This document shows positions 11,601-23,589 of a stretch of 64,000 nucleotides of DNA, piece by piece. Both the position numbers and the translations under genes were made by a program. The notes under the pieces were generated by a model that saw only the letters and a list, made by a program, of their open reading frames with translations, had not been told where the DNA came from and ran no database searches. Every line of letters begins with the position of its first letter. Position 1 is the stretch's first letter. The stretch is from Cephalotus follicularis (taxonomy: Eukaryota; Streptophyta; Magnoliopsida; Oxalidales; Cephalotaceae), in NCBI GenBank assembly GCA_001972305.1, contig BDDD01000998.1, positions 303,462 through 367,461 on the forward strand, given 5' to 3'.

Positions 11601-12139
11601 TCTTGGGCATGAGTTATACGCAGTCTGACGGCCGATTTATATAATAGTGAATTGATAAATTGCATTTTCACCTGCCGGTCTGTGGCTGAGCTATAGTTGT
11701 GAACAGTATTGTTCATTGGGTTTTATCCACATAAGCTACGTCTTTATTGGGTTTTCCACATGCATTATCATTCTGTTAAATGTTTTAATAATTTCGCTAG
11801 ATTGTTATTAGTATTGAAGGGTACTGTTTGTAGTGAACCAGACCTTGGGGGTTCACCCTTGGGGTTTGGGGTGTTACAATTTTCTGGATAAAGGTCCATG
11901 CAATGCCACGATGAAATATTTGTTCGGCATAAAAATGTGTTATTTTTAATGATATAATTATTATATTTTTATGCTTGGAACATATTACTTTTGTTGTGTT
12001 TAATTTACTTTCAGGTAAGATGCCAAAAAGATAAAAATTATGAAAACATGAGTCAAATTGGCGCAAATTGTGAGCAGGACATCAAAGATTGAAAAAATTT
12101 GCAGAAACAGGGTAAAGCATCCACGCCTTGCTTGTAAGC

Positions 12140-12302
12140 GTCAACGCTTAAGCTTAAAGTGCCAACAGTTAAGGTCAAAGCGTCGAAGCTTTAGTATAGA
12201 AAATTAAAAGTCAAATTAGACCCTTTAAGTGTCAACGTTCTGGTTATAGCGTCGACGTCTCGACTCAAAGCGCTGACGGTTCTCATTAAAGCGTCGACGC
12301 TT
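12140..12302. repeat. GTCGACGC-type array in Athila LTR, 21-bp pitch
   Basis: Cores start at about 12140 (GTCAAC), 12161 (GCCAAC), 12182 (GTCGAA), 12231 (GTCAAC), 12251 (GTCGAC), 12272 (GCTGAC) and 12293 (GTCGAC). Steps are 21, 21, 49, 20, 21 and 21 bp. One further copy lies near 12376. The motif is the same as in LTR E, although Athila and Tekay are separate Ty3/Gypsy lineages. Confidence 0.8.
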
Positions 12303-12948
12303 AAAATTTCAGTTCAATTATTCATGTGGATGCCAAACATTAAAGGAAGTGAATCTCGGAACAACACACCAAAACGTCGACGCCAAAGACTTAAGCTTCG
12401 ACGCTTACGGCGTATCAGGCAACAAATTTGGAAAGTTTTTACAGTTTTAGTTAGATTGTAATAGTATATTTTTTCCATTTTTTCCGCATTAGGTGAGAGT
12501 ATAACAAGGAAACAATAAGTCACTCATAAGGAGGTCTGATTTTGGAGAAAGAGAGCTGCTGCTAGATGAAGAATTCCTTGAAGATTATTGCTGCTACCAT
12601 CGTCATGACCGACTAAGTTTCTTAATCCCTGGATGTAGATGAACCCATGTTTTATATATATATTAAGTTCTGGTTTTCTGGTTTAATAGCTTGTTTGTAA
12701 GACAATCTTTTTTTGTTAATGTATGTGGAACATTGATGAGAAGGAATTTTAATGATATAAAATTTGTTTCGATGTTTTAGTGCTTGTAGCTCTAATTCAT
12801 TTACATCATGCGTTGCTTCTTACTGTGATATTAACCAATCATCCTTTCGAGAGTATCAAGGTTTGATAGGATAGGCTGTACCTAGGCTAAATCATTATTT
12901 TCGGTGATATCTGTGATATTAAAATTAAACCCGAATTTATGCCATGAA

Positions 12949-12972
12949 TATATATATATATACACACACATG
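12949..12972. repeat. (TA)n(CA)n microsatellite
   Basis: An alternating TA tract runs directly into a CA tract. Confidence 0.85.
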
Positions 12973-13267
12973 CGGGGATTCTCACATCCATGAGATAGTT
13001 TTCTCATCTTACTTTCATATTTATTTATTCACATTGCTTTAGATATTTAATTTGAATTGTTTAATTTCTCATAGCCAAAGTTTAATCCAATTCAATCCTC
13101 TTGTGCAATTATTTTATTTAGTGTTTATTATTTCTGTTTAATTGCATACTACTTTCATTTTTATAGTAAATCATCACAACTCTTCGTGAGAACGATCCAT
13201 ACTTTCCATTTGGTAAATTGTTAGATTAGGGTAATTTTGAAATGGTTCAACGACACGAACAAAATTT

Positions 13268-13284
13268 TGGCGCCGTTGCCAGGG
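13268..13284 (+). other. Primer-binding site, tRNA-Asp type
   Basis: TGGCGCCGTTGCCAGGG closely matches the complement of the tRNA-Asp 3' end. This is the primer site long described for Athila-lineage elements. It fixes the element's orientation as plus and the LTR end just upstream. Confidence 0.9.
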
Positions 13285-13399
13285 AGCTTGCGCATCATTC
13301 CTATAAATTTGAAGTTAGTTTCGCTGTATAATATTTAGTTAGAATTTCCCTTCTTTGTTTCATTTTAGTTAGGTGCATGCTAGGTCACCGATCATTAGA

Positions 13400-14126
13400 T
13401 TCCAAAATAGCTACCTATGACCTAAAGATCCAAAGAATACTGGCTGGCATTAGAGCGAATAACAGAATGGTTGAGAACATTGACGCACCCCAAAGACGGC
13501 CCTAAAGTGAACATTTTACGCCAGGTGCATATACCACTGCCTCATGTATTAGGGTGCCTACTGTCCAAGCAGCTCAATATGAGATCAAGTCTAGCATTAT
13601 ACAGATGTTACCATCCTTTTATGGACTTCCCGCAGACGAACCGTATAAGCATTTGGATGAATTCATTGAGATATGCTCCACATTCAAAATTCAGAACTTG
13701 TCGGAGGATGCCCTTAAGCTAATTTTGTTTCCATTTTCATTAAAGGATAGAGCTAAATAATGGCTCCATTCCTTGAACTCTGTGATCATCACCACATGGG
13801 CACAATTACAACATGAATTCCTCAAGAAATATTTTCCCATACGTAGGACCAACCAGATAAGGCGAGCTCTCACTAGCTTTCGCAACAAGATGGTGAGCAG
13901 TTTCACGAGTCCTGGGAAAGATTAAAGGACCTCATTAGGAAATGCCCCCATTATGCCATTCGTAAATGGCAGTTATTCCAATGCTTCTATGATGGACTGA
14001 CCGTACAAAATAGACAGATGGTGGATGCTTCTTGTGGAGGTAAGGAGGATTGTTTTGCCATAGATATGATAGATGAGATGGTATCCGAGTTGGAACCTGA
14101 GACTCTTGTGAATAACTCTTTGTAGC
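13400..14126 (+). pseudogene. Athila-type gag, disrupted
   Basis: Gag forms the virus-like particle that packages retrotransposon RNA. The retrotransposon gag domain is recognisable: 'AAQYEIKSSIIQML' (near 13570), 'PYKHLDEFIEICSTFKI', 'LILFPFSLKDRAK' then a stop where W is expected (near 13758), 'TWAQLQHEFLKKYFPIRRTNQIRRAL' (about 13790-13870), and after a frameshift near 13895 'WQLFQCFYDGLT'-like sequence and 'QMVDASCGG' (about 14020). The primer site lies about 120 bp upstream, so the N-terminal segment is short or the start is lost. At 14126 gag jumps straight into a pol linker, so the C-terminal gag and protease have been deleted. The wording is typical of the Athila lineage rather than Tekay. 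Confidence 0.85.
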
Positions 14127-14598
14127 AATACTTGAACTTCTTTGGCGACGATTGTGATACAGACACTGTTGAGATCAATGCCCTGATAAATTTTCCTACC
14201 TCTTCAAATCTCCCGCCATGGACATATAAATTTGAGCCATTACCTCCTCTGGCAAAGTCTCCAATGCGGAATTCCATAGAATCTCCTCCTATTTTAGATA
14301 GAAAGTCTTTACCTGATTCTTTGAAGTATGCTTAATTAGGACCAAACAAGAGACCCCCTGTCATTATTGCATCGAGTTTGACTACTGATCAGGAAGACAA
14401 GGTATTGGCAGTTTTGAAAGATCACAAAGAAGCCATTGGGTGGTCAGTGGCAGATTTGAAAGGCATAAGCCCATCTATCTGTATGAATCGTATTTTCCGT
14501 GAAGATGGTGCTAAACCTTTTAGGGACGCGCAATGAAGATTGAATACAAATATGCGTGAAGTTGTTAAGAATGAGATTGTGAAGTGGTTAGATGTTGG
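14127..14598 (+). pseudogene. Athila-type pol linker and RT N-terminus
   Basis: The segment reads 'LPDSLKYA' (stop near 14334), then 'PVIIASSLTTDQEDKVLAVLKDHKEAIGWSVADLKGISPSICMNRIF' and 'NTNMREVVKNEIVKWLDVG'. This is the highly characteristic region just before and into Athila reverse transcriptase. RT copies the element's RNA into DNA. It breaks off after 'WLDVG' at 14598, where the inverted solo LTR begins, and resumes at 17633. The protease that should precede it is missing. Three stops (near 14126, 14334 and 14537) break the frame. Confidence 0.88.
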
Positions 14599-17500
14599 TG
14601 TAACAACCCCGATTTGGAACCGAGATCACTCCCGATTCGGGATCGGTGTATCACACAAAATTGAGCTAAAAACATGTCAAAAATCTTAATCTTAATCATC
14701 ATCATCATCAAATATGCGGTGGTTCAAAAATCTGAAAACATGTATAAACCTTAACATAAACTCCAAAATAAAAATTTTTGTTAATAACAAAGGTCAACAT
14801 ATGATCATAATACAACTATTATTCAAATGACACAATCAAACTCCTAAGTGATCCTCTGACAAAGGTTAACTCTCTCATCATACTTGCCCCAGAAGCTCCT
14901 GATAACCTGCCGCATGGAAAACAAAAATACGACTGAGCAAACCTCAGTATGGATATAGAATCATAAAATAGTTTACGAACAAAACAGAACAGTTACGAAT
15001 CAAAACAGAACAGTTATGAAACAAAACAGAACAGTTCAAAATAGTACGAATCTTTTACAAAAATAGAGTAATTCATAAATAAACCAAATTTATGCAATTT
15101 CAATGGTATTCATGTCAAACATGAAAATCAATAATCTTTCATATGAAACTTACAAAAGTAAACATATGCATATAGGTTCACAAACCTTCATAAAACAAAT
15201 ATAAAATTTCCGTTCATATCAGTTTCCAAAAATGTTTCCAAATAGAGGTTAATACTGAGATATGCAATGACACATTAAATACATACATGTATGCAGTTGG
15301 TTTGCAAAGCCCACATGCTGCAACGACGTGTACGGCACTACACTATCAATTCCCATAACATAACATAACATATAACTAGGATCGATCCATACACCCCTAT
15401 CACAAATCCTACTCAAGGATATCATAAACATAGAGGGACGTCGTAGACTAATCACACCGCTACAGAAGTGTCATGTCCCCGTGCCAGGCCTACGACATGC
15501 CTATGGTACGCCCCATAGGTGGGTACAAATAAACTCAGTACTTTACCATTTAAAAAACATTGATTTTATCATAATTGATTTTAAAGCACATAAAAGGTTT
15601 TCTGAAACATATCCAGAAATCGTTATCAAACGATATTATTTCATATAACACATACTTTCGTAATCAGAAATCAACTCATTTATTTTCACAATAAAGAGAC
15701 GATTGCATAACATTTCGAAAACATATCATAGCTGAATTACAAAGCCAGAAAATATTCACTTTCATAAAAATATCAACTGACTTTATTTCAAAACCTATCA
15801 AAATACGAAGCATATCCGAGTTCATAAAACCGAAGGAATGAAACAAGGAACGAATATCCTTACATATACATTAAAAACCAAAACTGAATTTATTTGAAAT
15901 AATTCAGATGTCCAAGAAGAGAAATATCCGTACTTAGTTCACAAAAGCATAAAACCACAAGAGTGCATCAAAGAACGCAGTATCCATACTAAAGGCATAA
16001 CCGAATTTATTTCAACATAAACCGGAGAAAATTCCAAGAGCGAAAATCAATACTTTAAATCATAAAGGCAAAAACTGGAATCATCTCATTACAACCAAAG
16101 GAGATATCAAGAAAGGAACTAACCTTATATTTCATTAAACAGTAAAAATTGAATTTATCAAAATCCAAAACATGGGATGATAACCAAAGGCGAAGAAGCC
16201 ATACATATTAAATTTGTAAAGCTAACTTTTTCCTCATAATAAAATCAATAAGAGCATCAAAGAACAAATGATCCGTACTTATTTTACCAAAAGCAAAAAC
16301 TAAACTTTTTCTAATAAAATCAGCAGATAGCCAAGAATGAGAAAATCCGTACCTCATGAAATCACAAAAATAACATCAAGAATATATATCAAAAATTATC
16401 TAGACCGCTCCTCAGTTGTTGCAAATATCTAACAGAAATAAAAATCGTTCTCATAAGGACTTGAAATAAAATCAGACCTCGACTCATGGGTCATTGTACA
16501 CTGATCATGACCATATAATATAATGATAGGTTCGATAAGTCCAATTTCTGGAAGCCTCATCTATACATAATTTTGAATTCACTAAAGTAAGTCCAACTGG
16601 TCGTCAAGGTCATTCAAGTTCGAATCATAAAACAAGTTCATCTCATACTATCGTAGAAACAGATACAAAAATACAGAATTCAATAGAAAACAGAATTTAA
16701 CGGAGCAGAGTTCAGAGTTTACCAAAAACAGACAGAACGTAGCACGAAGCCAGAATCACGTAGTGGAACTGGATCGGATCACACCTATGCGGAGAATGGA
16801 GCCGGAAAGGCTATCTGAAACGCGTCGCCGGAGACTGTCGTGCGTTCGCTCAAGCACCGCCACTGGCCGACGCGTGGGCTCAAGCGCCACCTGTTATGCA
16901 CAGTCACCGATTAGCCACTAAAAAGGGCAGAGCTAGAACGCCAGAGGTCGGGGACCACAAATATGGGGTGTGTTTGTCACGGCGCCATAGCATCTGGTCG
17001 GAATGAATGTATTTGATCACAGTTGACTTCGTCATCGATCTGCATTATCGATGTCATCAAGGGTCAGGGCTTGTCAGGTTCGATTCATCTCGATGCAAGG
17101 GGTCCGAATATGGGCTCGCCTTGCCTTGACTGTCGCTGGATACAGAGATATGGTTGTCGATAGTGGTGGGGAGAGAAGACGTCGTGCAAGCATGAGGGGT
17201 TATTGGTCAGAGCGGGATGGCATCTGGTGTGCTCAGAAGGCTATGGGGGTTCGACCGGTACCTTCACCGACGTCAGATTGGCACAAGAGCCGACTGCAGG
17301 AGCTAAATAGGAGAGAGAGCGGGAGAGAGGGTGGCGGGGAGAGAGAGGGAATGGGAGAGAAAAGAGAAAAAATAATATAAAATAGGGTTTTTGATTTTTT
17401 TGAAAGCTGAAATTGGGTTTTAACAAATAAATAAAAGCAAAATTTGTTTTATTCATTTATAGTATTGCTATCAAAACCTACTAGTCTAAGGCTAAAGCCC

Positions 17501-17627
17501 GCTTAGCCCATCCAAGAGCAAAACAAACGAAAAATTGGGCAGTCCACATACCAAATTAAAATAAACAGCCCATACAAAATAGCTAAAAAAAACCCAAAAA
17601 ATTTATACGAAAAAATAGGGTATTATA
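14599..17627 (-). mobile_element. Inverted solo LTR of A/B type (3.03 kb)
   Basis: On the plus strand it starts TGTAACAACCCCG and ends GGGTATTATA; reversed, the ends correspond to TGTAATACCC...GGGGTTGTTACA as in families A and B. One terminal base differs (TATA for TACA), as after deamination of a methylated C. The flanking 5-mers GTTGG (14594-14598) and GCTGG (17628-17632) match at 4/5. The host RT frame resumes across it, which confirms insertion. It carries the conserved hairpin block at 15379-15519. No CAGTCGACTG array as clear as in A/B was found. The open frame at 17051-17380 shows no domain. Confidence 0.88.
15379..15519 (-). ncRNA. Conserved hairpin block, inverted copy
   Basis: The minus strand carries the same stem set as the A/B LTRs: CCTATGG/CCATAGG (15519-15500), a CTGTAG/CTACG stem with one U.G wobble (15465-15442), and the palindrome GGATCGATCC (15388-15379). 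An RNA function is inferred from conservation only. Confidence 0.45.
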
Positions 17628-17632
17628 GCTGG

Positions 17633-18112
17633 TATTATTTACCCCATATCTGATAGCAAATGGGTTAGTCCCATTCAGATAGTGCCAAAGAAGTCGGGCA
17701 TTACTATGGTTGAGAATGAAAAAGGTGACAATATCTCCACTCGTACAATGACTAGTTGGTGAGTATGTATTGATTATAGAAAACTTAATTCTGTGACTCG
17801 CATGGATCACTTTCCACTTCCATTCATTGATCAAATCCTTAAGAAGTTGTCCGGCAATAGCTACTCTAGCTCTTTAGATGGCTATTCTGGATATAACGAA
17901 GTGAGTGTGTGCCCTGAAGATCAAGAGAAAACAACATTTACATGCCCATATGGTACATTCACTTTCCAACGGATGCCCTTCGGATTATGTAACGCCTCTA
18001 CGACTTTCCAGCGTTGCATGCTCGCGATATTCTCTAATATGGTAGTGGAGTTCCTCGAGGTTTTCATGGATGATTTCTCTGTCTTTGAAGTATCCTTTGA
18101 TGATGAACTTCT
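17633..18112 (+). pseudogene. Athila-type RT, central part
   Basis: This continues the RT interrupted at 14598. It reads 'GIIYPISDSKWVSPIQIVPKKSGITMVENEKGD' (from 17633), one stop near 17762 where W-R is expected, then 'VCIDYRKLNSVTRMDHFPLPFIDQILKKLSG', 'SSLDGYSGYNEV', 'TTFTCPYGTFTFQRMPFGLCNASTTFQRCML' and 'FLEVFMDDFSVFE'. The catalytic aspartates are visible: D in LDGYSGY and the DD pair in FMDD. The reading frame is otherwise open from 17793. It ends at 18112, where another LTR starts (TGTAATGACC). The remaining RT, RNase H and integrase of this copy are not found to the right in the same orientation. Confidence 0.9.
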
Positions 18113-20782
18113 TGTAATGACCCGCATTAATTTTGGATAAATTGATGTTTGGGCCTTGGGGGAAATTTTTCGTTTTCTCGTTGGTTAGTTTTGTCTTGGG
18201 CTTGGTTGTTTAAGGCCCATTAGGCATGTGTTATGTTACGTGTTAAGTGAAGAGCGAATAAGGGATGAAAGGAAGATATTTTGTTTGATGCCTTGGGAAG
18301 TGTGTGAAGCTTCTTGTGGAAGTTTTATAGTTGGTGGTTGGTGTGCTTTGGCTGATGTGAAGGGACAGTTGATCATTTCAGTCAGTTCACGTTACGAGAA
18401 GCTTGGTTGAGAGTTTTCTTCTTCTTCTTCATTCTCCATGAAGCTTCGTTCGTCATCTTAGGTTGGAAATTCCTTACCGTCTACATCTTTAGCAAGGTGA
18501 GTGTTCTACTCGGTATGGTTAAGGTGTAAAGCTTCGATGGTAGAGTAACAGTTTGTGAGGCCGAGGAAGAGCTTGGTTGTAGTTCTTATGCATGTGTGTG
18601 GTTCATGCACGTTCCTCGGACATCTGTTGGATAGTTATGGCTAAGTTGTGTGTGTGTGTTGATCTTGTAGAGGTGGATCCAGGCGCGGAGTCCGCCCAGC
18701 AGGGAAGCTAGCAGAGGACTGCAGTTACTAGTGAGTGGCATGTTTTCCTTTTCTATCAATTGATAATGGGAGTCTATTGTTTATATGCCTTTCCATGATA
18801 TTATCTTTGACCAGGATTCTTCTCATGTTGTCTTGTTAGTTGTTGTATGTGAATACTGTTTTCGACCAGAGTTGCTTGACGTCTTGGGTTGATATGTTTC
18901 CCCTATTATTGAGTATTCATGCTTTCATTGATATCATGCGATGTTGTTTCCTCGGATGCTGGTTACTGGTGCTTGGATATGTATGAGACTCATTATGGCG
19001 GATGGAGGAGTGGGCGTTTAATCCCAATTCCATTTGCCAATGTCATTATCTATCATGAACTATAGGGTGTGACTATGCCTGGGTTCCATACCCGGATCTG
19101 CTCATTCCATTGGTCTTTGATGGAATGTTGTGTGGGAGCAGTCGAGGATCTGCTACTTCTTTGGTCAGGCCATGGTTGAGTCCTTGGACACGAGATTGCC
19201 GGCCTGAGATGGTCTAAGTGCTGATAGGCTTACCTCTGAGACAAAGTTCTCCTTTGTCATCTCGACAAGGGTGGAGCCGAGCAGTGATTCGCAGACCCCT
19301 TGGACAATATTAGCGCTATATGATTTCCAACGAGGTAGCTCCTCGATTGATGTTCGTATGGTGTAGTACTGAACTCGTGATTGTCGATGAGGGTGGGCTT
19401 GCGTAGCCCCTCGATCAATGTTCATGTAGTGAGGTGCGCCAACGTGTGATTGCTGACAAAGGAATGCTTGCATAGCCCTTCCATCGATGTTCATACGGTG
19501 CTCTGGAATTGGGTATCTATATACGTATATGAGGGATGTGTACAGTTCTGTAGCCCATGACCTCGCTGATGTGGTTCCAGCGGAGCTCTTTCTTCTGTTT
19601 GCAGAGGTGGTTCCGTCTATGGAAATGTGTGAGTATGATGTGTGCATGAATGTGTGGCGTATGTGCATATGATTGATGCAGTACCAATAGTCCTCTGATC
19701 CTTGGTTATCATCGAAGTCTTGATCATTTTGTTGATCCTCGGATGTTTGGCTCCTCAGCATATTTTTCATAACTTGTTGATATTACTCTCCTTGAGGTTA
19801 GTCAATTAGTTTGGCAGCTCTAATGTCTCCTCGGATTCTTTATTGTTATTAATAATTATGTACATATTCAATTATTCTTTGGTCCTTGTTGAACAGTGGA
19901 TATGTGGCGTCCTCAGTCTAGTTGGGGCATGGCACGTTTGCTTATTCTTAGGGCCCAATGGTTTTGGGTTGCTTGGGAAATTCCTTGATCTTTCTCACTA
20001 GTCAGTTGGACTAATCCCCTCTCAGTTTTGTGTGCAGAGGAAGCAGGGTTGCAGAGTTCTTATGATCCACAAAGAGGAAGCGTGTTGGGAGAGGTAGATT
20101 TCTGATGCAAGCACCTTAGGATGGCTCATCTGCCATCTCTGACCCTCATGCATTTTGGGGCATTCTTGGGGTTTTGTATAGATTTTGTGATGTATAAGAT
20201 CTGTAACCCTTGTATAACATCTCTATATATGAATCATCAAGAACGAGAGTCCGCGGTAAATTTGATGTATTTTGTCAGCGGATCATGTATGGTTTTACTT
20301 GATGATTTTATATGCTCATATATGTCATGAGATCTTCCCCTGATAGATGTGATATTTTCTCTAAGTGTGTAGATACCGAGAGGACAAGTGAGTGCTTGGG
20401 AGTGCTCTGGCTTTGGCAGTGCAATAGGCCTCCTCGGCCCATGCCTTATGTGGGAACATAGGAGATCCTTCTCGGGTCTTTAGAGGAGCTATTGGAACGG
20501 CACCGAGATGCCGAGGAAGGGGTGATGAGGTTCATAGACTAGGCAGACCTTAAGTTTAACCTTTCAGGTCGGGTTAGCTCGACCTTAGAGTTGAAGTCTA
20601 GTGGCATCCTCGGGAGTTTTTTCCTAGGACGTAGCTCACAGACGTTATGTAGGAGTTTGAGGTTCTTCCTTAGTTTTGCCAGACCTCTCGTACTCTGACC
20701 AATAAAGTTCCTTGAGATGAGTTGATGTATGAACCCAGGTGGATCTTTTGAGTGATGGGACGTCGTGTGATTCCATCTCCTT
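18113..20782 (+). mobile_element. LTR G, inserted into Athila RT
   Basis: It begins TGTAATGACCCG directly after RT codons, as expected of an inserted LTR. It shares 'cctgggttccatacc' (about 19080) and 'gttggactaatcccctctcag' (about 20005) with LTR D, and the latter also with H. No clear 3' terminus was found before LTR A1 starts at 20783, so A1 may have landed in G or removed its end. The last 240 bp (20540-20782) resemble nothing I can name. Open frames here (for example 19165-19770 minus) coincide with tandem repeats and lack domains. Confidence 0.65.
19349..19500. repeat. Tandem repeats of about 70 bp in LTR G
   Basis: The unit boundary 'gatgttcRtaYggtg' or '(g)atgttcatgtag' recurs near 19349, 19419 and 19489, each preceded by 'tagccc(c/t)tc(g/c)at'. 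The step is about 70 bp and the copies are diverged. Confidence 0.65.
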
Positions 20783-22337
20783 TGTAATACCATGTTTATC
20801 GGTGTGCATATTTCGGGCTTTTGATCGGTTTTACTATGTAGTCTGTGTGCTTTATGTTGGGTTATGTGTTGTGGGCTGACTGATACCGGCTTTGGTTGGG
20901 TGTGTTAGTATGTATATGAATATGTAAAGTTTGTTTTATTTTATTTATTTACTTATGAATCAATTTTTATTTTAAAGAATTAAAATTAATCCTTTTAAAT
21001 TAATTTCCTTTTTCCCTCTCTCTCATCTCACCCTTTCTCCCGATTCCCTCTCTCTCCTACCTTCCAATTCCGTATGTCTCTCCTTCTCATAACTCCCTCA
21101 TCCAAAAATCTTCTCCTCTTTCCTAATCCAACCAGATTTTGTCTCCACCTTTCCTAATCCTATCCAAAAATTTTGCTCCCTTTCTGTTTAAGTAAGAATG
21201 CAATCACTGCTATGTCACCATCTTGTATCTTTTGCTCCTGGTCATTGCCGTGTCTTGCCAACTGGGAGTTCATTGTGTTTACCATGCAATTGAATTATCA
21301 AGTCAGGTTTGTGCTTAGTAACTTCAGTCCTTGGATTATTCTGTTTTGCTTGGACATTCTTTTAACAGGCTTAGAATCTTTGTGTTTTTGTTCCCTTTTG
21401 AACAGTCGTTGTATACCACTGATTTTATTATCTCTACAACAGTTTTGCCATCCATCGGTTGGTTTCCTCTGTTGTTATAGCTTAGTAATTGGTTTTAGTC
21501 ATATGTCAATCCGATTTTATTGCGTATAGGCTGCTAGAGTGTTATTGGTTTTGGTTCCTGCCTTCTTTTCTTTTTGTTGTTCTGTCAATTGATTTCTAAG
21601 TCTGTTAGCAAGCCTTTAAGCATCTCGATAAAGTTGTGTAAATCTAGTATTGATTAATGACAAGGTTTTTGGACAAAAAATTGGATTATGCATATGTATG
21701 AAATGGTTTAAGTTCATCACTCACTTTAAGATGGTCATTGTTGAGTACCTCTTTTAAATTCAGTGTTATGTTGCTGTTTTTAAATACCAAATAGAGTCCT
21801 TTTAAGTGTTTTTAGTACTCTGGTATTGTGGAATCTAAGTTTTGACGGCAAAGTTGCATATAACTGCCATATTCTTGTTTTCTGTCGCCCAGGACAGTCG
21901 GCTGCCTATATAAACAGTCGACTGTTTTGCCTTGAGTTATCGGCTGCCTTGTGAATCAGTCGGTTGTTTTGTCTTGCACAGTCGACTGGACACCTATCAC
22001 AGTCGACTGGCTGCACTCCAGTTTCTGTAGTCGGCTGCCTATGTTGTACAGTCGACTGCCACCTTTTGTACAATCGACTAGAGTCCTGTATCAGTAGGCT
22101 GGAGTGTCCTGTAATTTCCTGTTTTGATATTCTCGTATCCGTTTGTCCGTTCGTTGAATTCAGGTCTGTTTTAAATACCGTTATAATTCTAATTTATGCC
22201 TACAATTATTTTTTAGATCCTTATATGAATGGTATTTATATTATATACATTATTGTGATACGTGGAACAGTTAGAATTAATCGGTCTATTCGTAAGATAT
22301 TCTGTGATCGCATATGGTACGGATATTTCTCTTCTTA
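20783..22337 (+). mobile_element. LTR A1, left part (split by element F)
   Basis: It starts TGTAATACCATG and is about nine-tenths identical over the first 200 bp to LTR A2 at 51422. A CT-rich tract at 21007-21065 resembles the leader that follows a promoter in other LTRs here, though I see no convincing TATA box. The left flank is TCCTT. Element F interrupts it at 22338; the right part resumes at 31408. Without F and its target duplication the LTR is about 2.7 kb. Confidence 0.88.
21895..22101. repeat. CAGTCGACTG palindrome array in LTR A1
   Basis: Ten motif positions start at about 21895, 21915, 21937, 21957, 21979, 22000, 22028, 22049, 22071 and 22092. Four are perfect CAGTCGACTG. Nine of the steps are 20-22 bp except one of 28 bp. 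The same register is found in LTRs A2 and B. Confidence 0.88.
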
Positions 22338-23589
22338 TGTAACACCCCGCGCCTGCTGGGAAGACACGTGGCATTACTCTCAATCCAATAACAATACAAT
22401 GGTCAGGACTAGCAATATAAAAATGCGGAAAAACTTAAAACTTTGCAATACATATCATTACACGGAAGATACAATACAGCAATCCATCTTTACAGTACAT
22501 TACAATACGATCCTTTACAATACCAATCTTTTACAATACACTTATCAACTCTTCAATACAGCACTACTAAGAACTCTGTTAGATCCAGACGAACCCCTAG
22601 GTCGATGGAATCTTCAATCCTTCGATTCGCTGCCACCTACTACCCTACCTATGCCGCACACAAAGGTACAACACAGCCCCACCCTGAAGGATGGGGTTGG
22701 CCATACTGGCTAAGCAGAAACCTCATGCAGCATGTATGCATGTACAATGTGAAATATCAGTGACAATCTATGCAATAACAATGTACGGTGTACAATATCA
22801 ATGCATGACATGGCAAATTCATATGTACAGTTGGGGATCAGACTACCCGTAGGAAAATGGCCCATAACAGAGCATACGGATAGGATCTATAACAATCAAT
22901 CAACGACAGACAATCAATGGTGGTGTATAAAACACCCAATCAATCAATCAATATCCTATAGAGCATGCGACCCTGGGTCAATACAATGCCAATCAGTTAG
23001 CAGTGATCAATACCACAGAAGGTAGTCCTTCAAAAAAGGTGGGAGATCTATCTACGGTTCTCATATTGATTAGGTCTGGGACTCATAAATCTTCTAGCCT
23101 ATGGCTGTGTCAATACAATCTCGATGAGCTACAACCGAGGGAGCTACTGATACCGTTCGGGAGCTACGGCCTCAAGGGAGCATCAATCGACAATCAATCA
23201 GTACCGCTCCTCAGCGGGTCAATACAGTACAGTGAATGAAATGATCGACGAGATAGTTGGACAGAGTCAACAACCTAACATACCGACACGAATCATAAGG
23301 TCTCTCTATAGGATCCATACAATACAATTAATCATGTTAGTACAATATCATTACAATGTCAATAAGCAAATTCAATGAGTGACGGTATCTAATGGAGGGT
23401 TGGGAATGTGCGTCCAACTTACCAACTTAGACTCACATCACTCATGACTCAAGCAATCAATCGGTCAGTATAATAATTAAAACCATTTTTAGACACTTGA
23501 ACACCTCTAGTGAGGCTCCAATCAAGTGGCAATGTGAAAAGAAGTTGAAAGCCAGCTTTAAAGTAGTTCAAAACTCTTTTCAGTCCATT

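Larger units (their letters stand above)
10449..11878 (+). mobile_element. Solo LTR J (1.43 kb)
   Basis: It starts TGTAACACCCG and ends GGGGTGTTACA. The flanking 5-mers are ATTTG (10444-10448) and ATTTT (11879-11883), a 4/5 match to a target duplication. No internal region is attached, so this is most simply a solo LTR left by LTR-LTR recombination. A TATA box at 10661 puts the likely transcription start about 240 bp in, so the large GAGCTC repeat array lies in the transcribed leader. Short open frames at 10608-10835 and 11020-11644 lie within the LTR and its repeats and are not considered genes. Confidence 0.8.
11879..13262 (+). mobile_element. Athila-type 5' LTR, 3' portion
   Basis: This stretch precedes the Athila primer site and gag, so it must contain the 3' part of that element's 5' LTR. 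It has the AT-rich end usual in Athila LTRs ('tcttcgtgagaacgatcc' near 13180). The left part is interrupted or replaced by solo LTR J. The exact LTR end is uncertain; it lies within a few bases of 13262. It contains a GTCGACGC-type array and a (TA)n(CA)n microsatellite. Confidence 0.6.

Noticed and set aside
17051-17380. Open frame of 109 codons
   Set aside because: Lies inside the inverted solo LTR, antisense to the element, low-complexity Arg/Glu/Gly tail, no domain.
19165-19770. Minus-strand open frame of 201 codons
   Set aside because: Covers the 70-bp tandem repeats of LTR G, which keep frames open by repetition; no domain.
20539-20793. Minus-strand open frame of 84 codons as an integrase tail
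   Set aside because: It overlaps the start of LTR A1 and no integrase motif can be named.
21964-22713. Open frame of 249 codons on the plus strand
   Set aside because: It crosses the LTR A1/element F junction at 22338 and the palindrome array, so it is chance.
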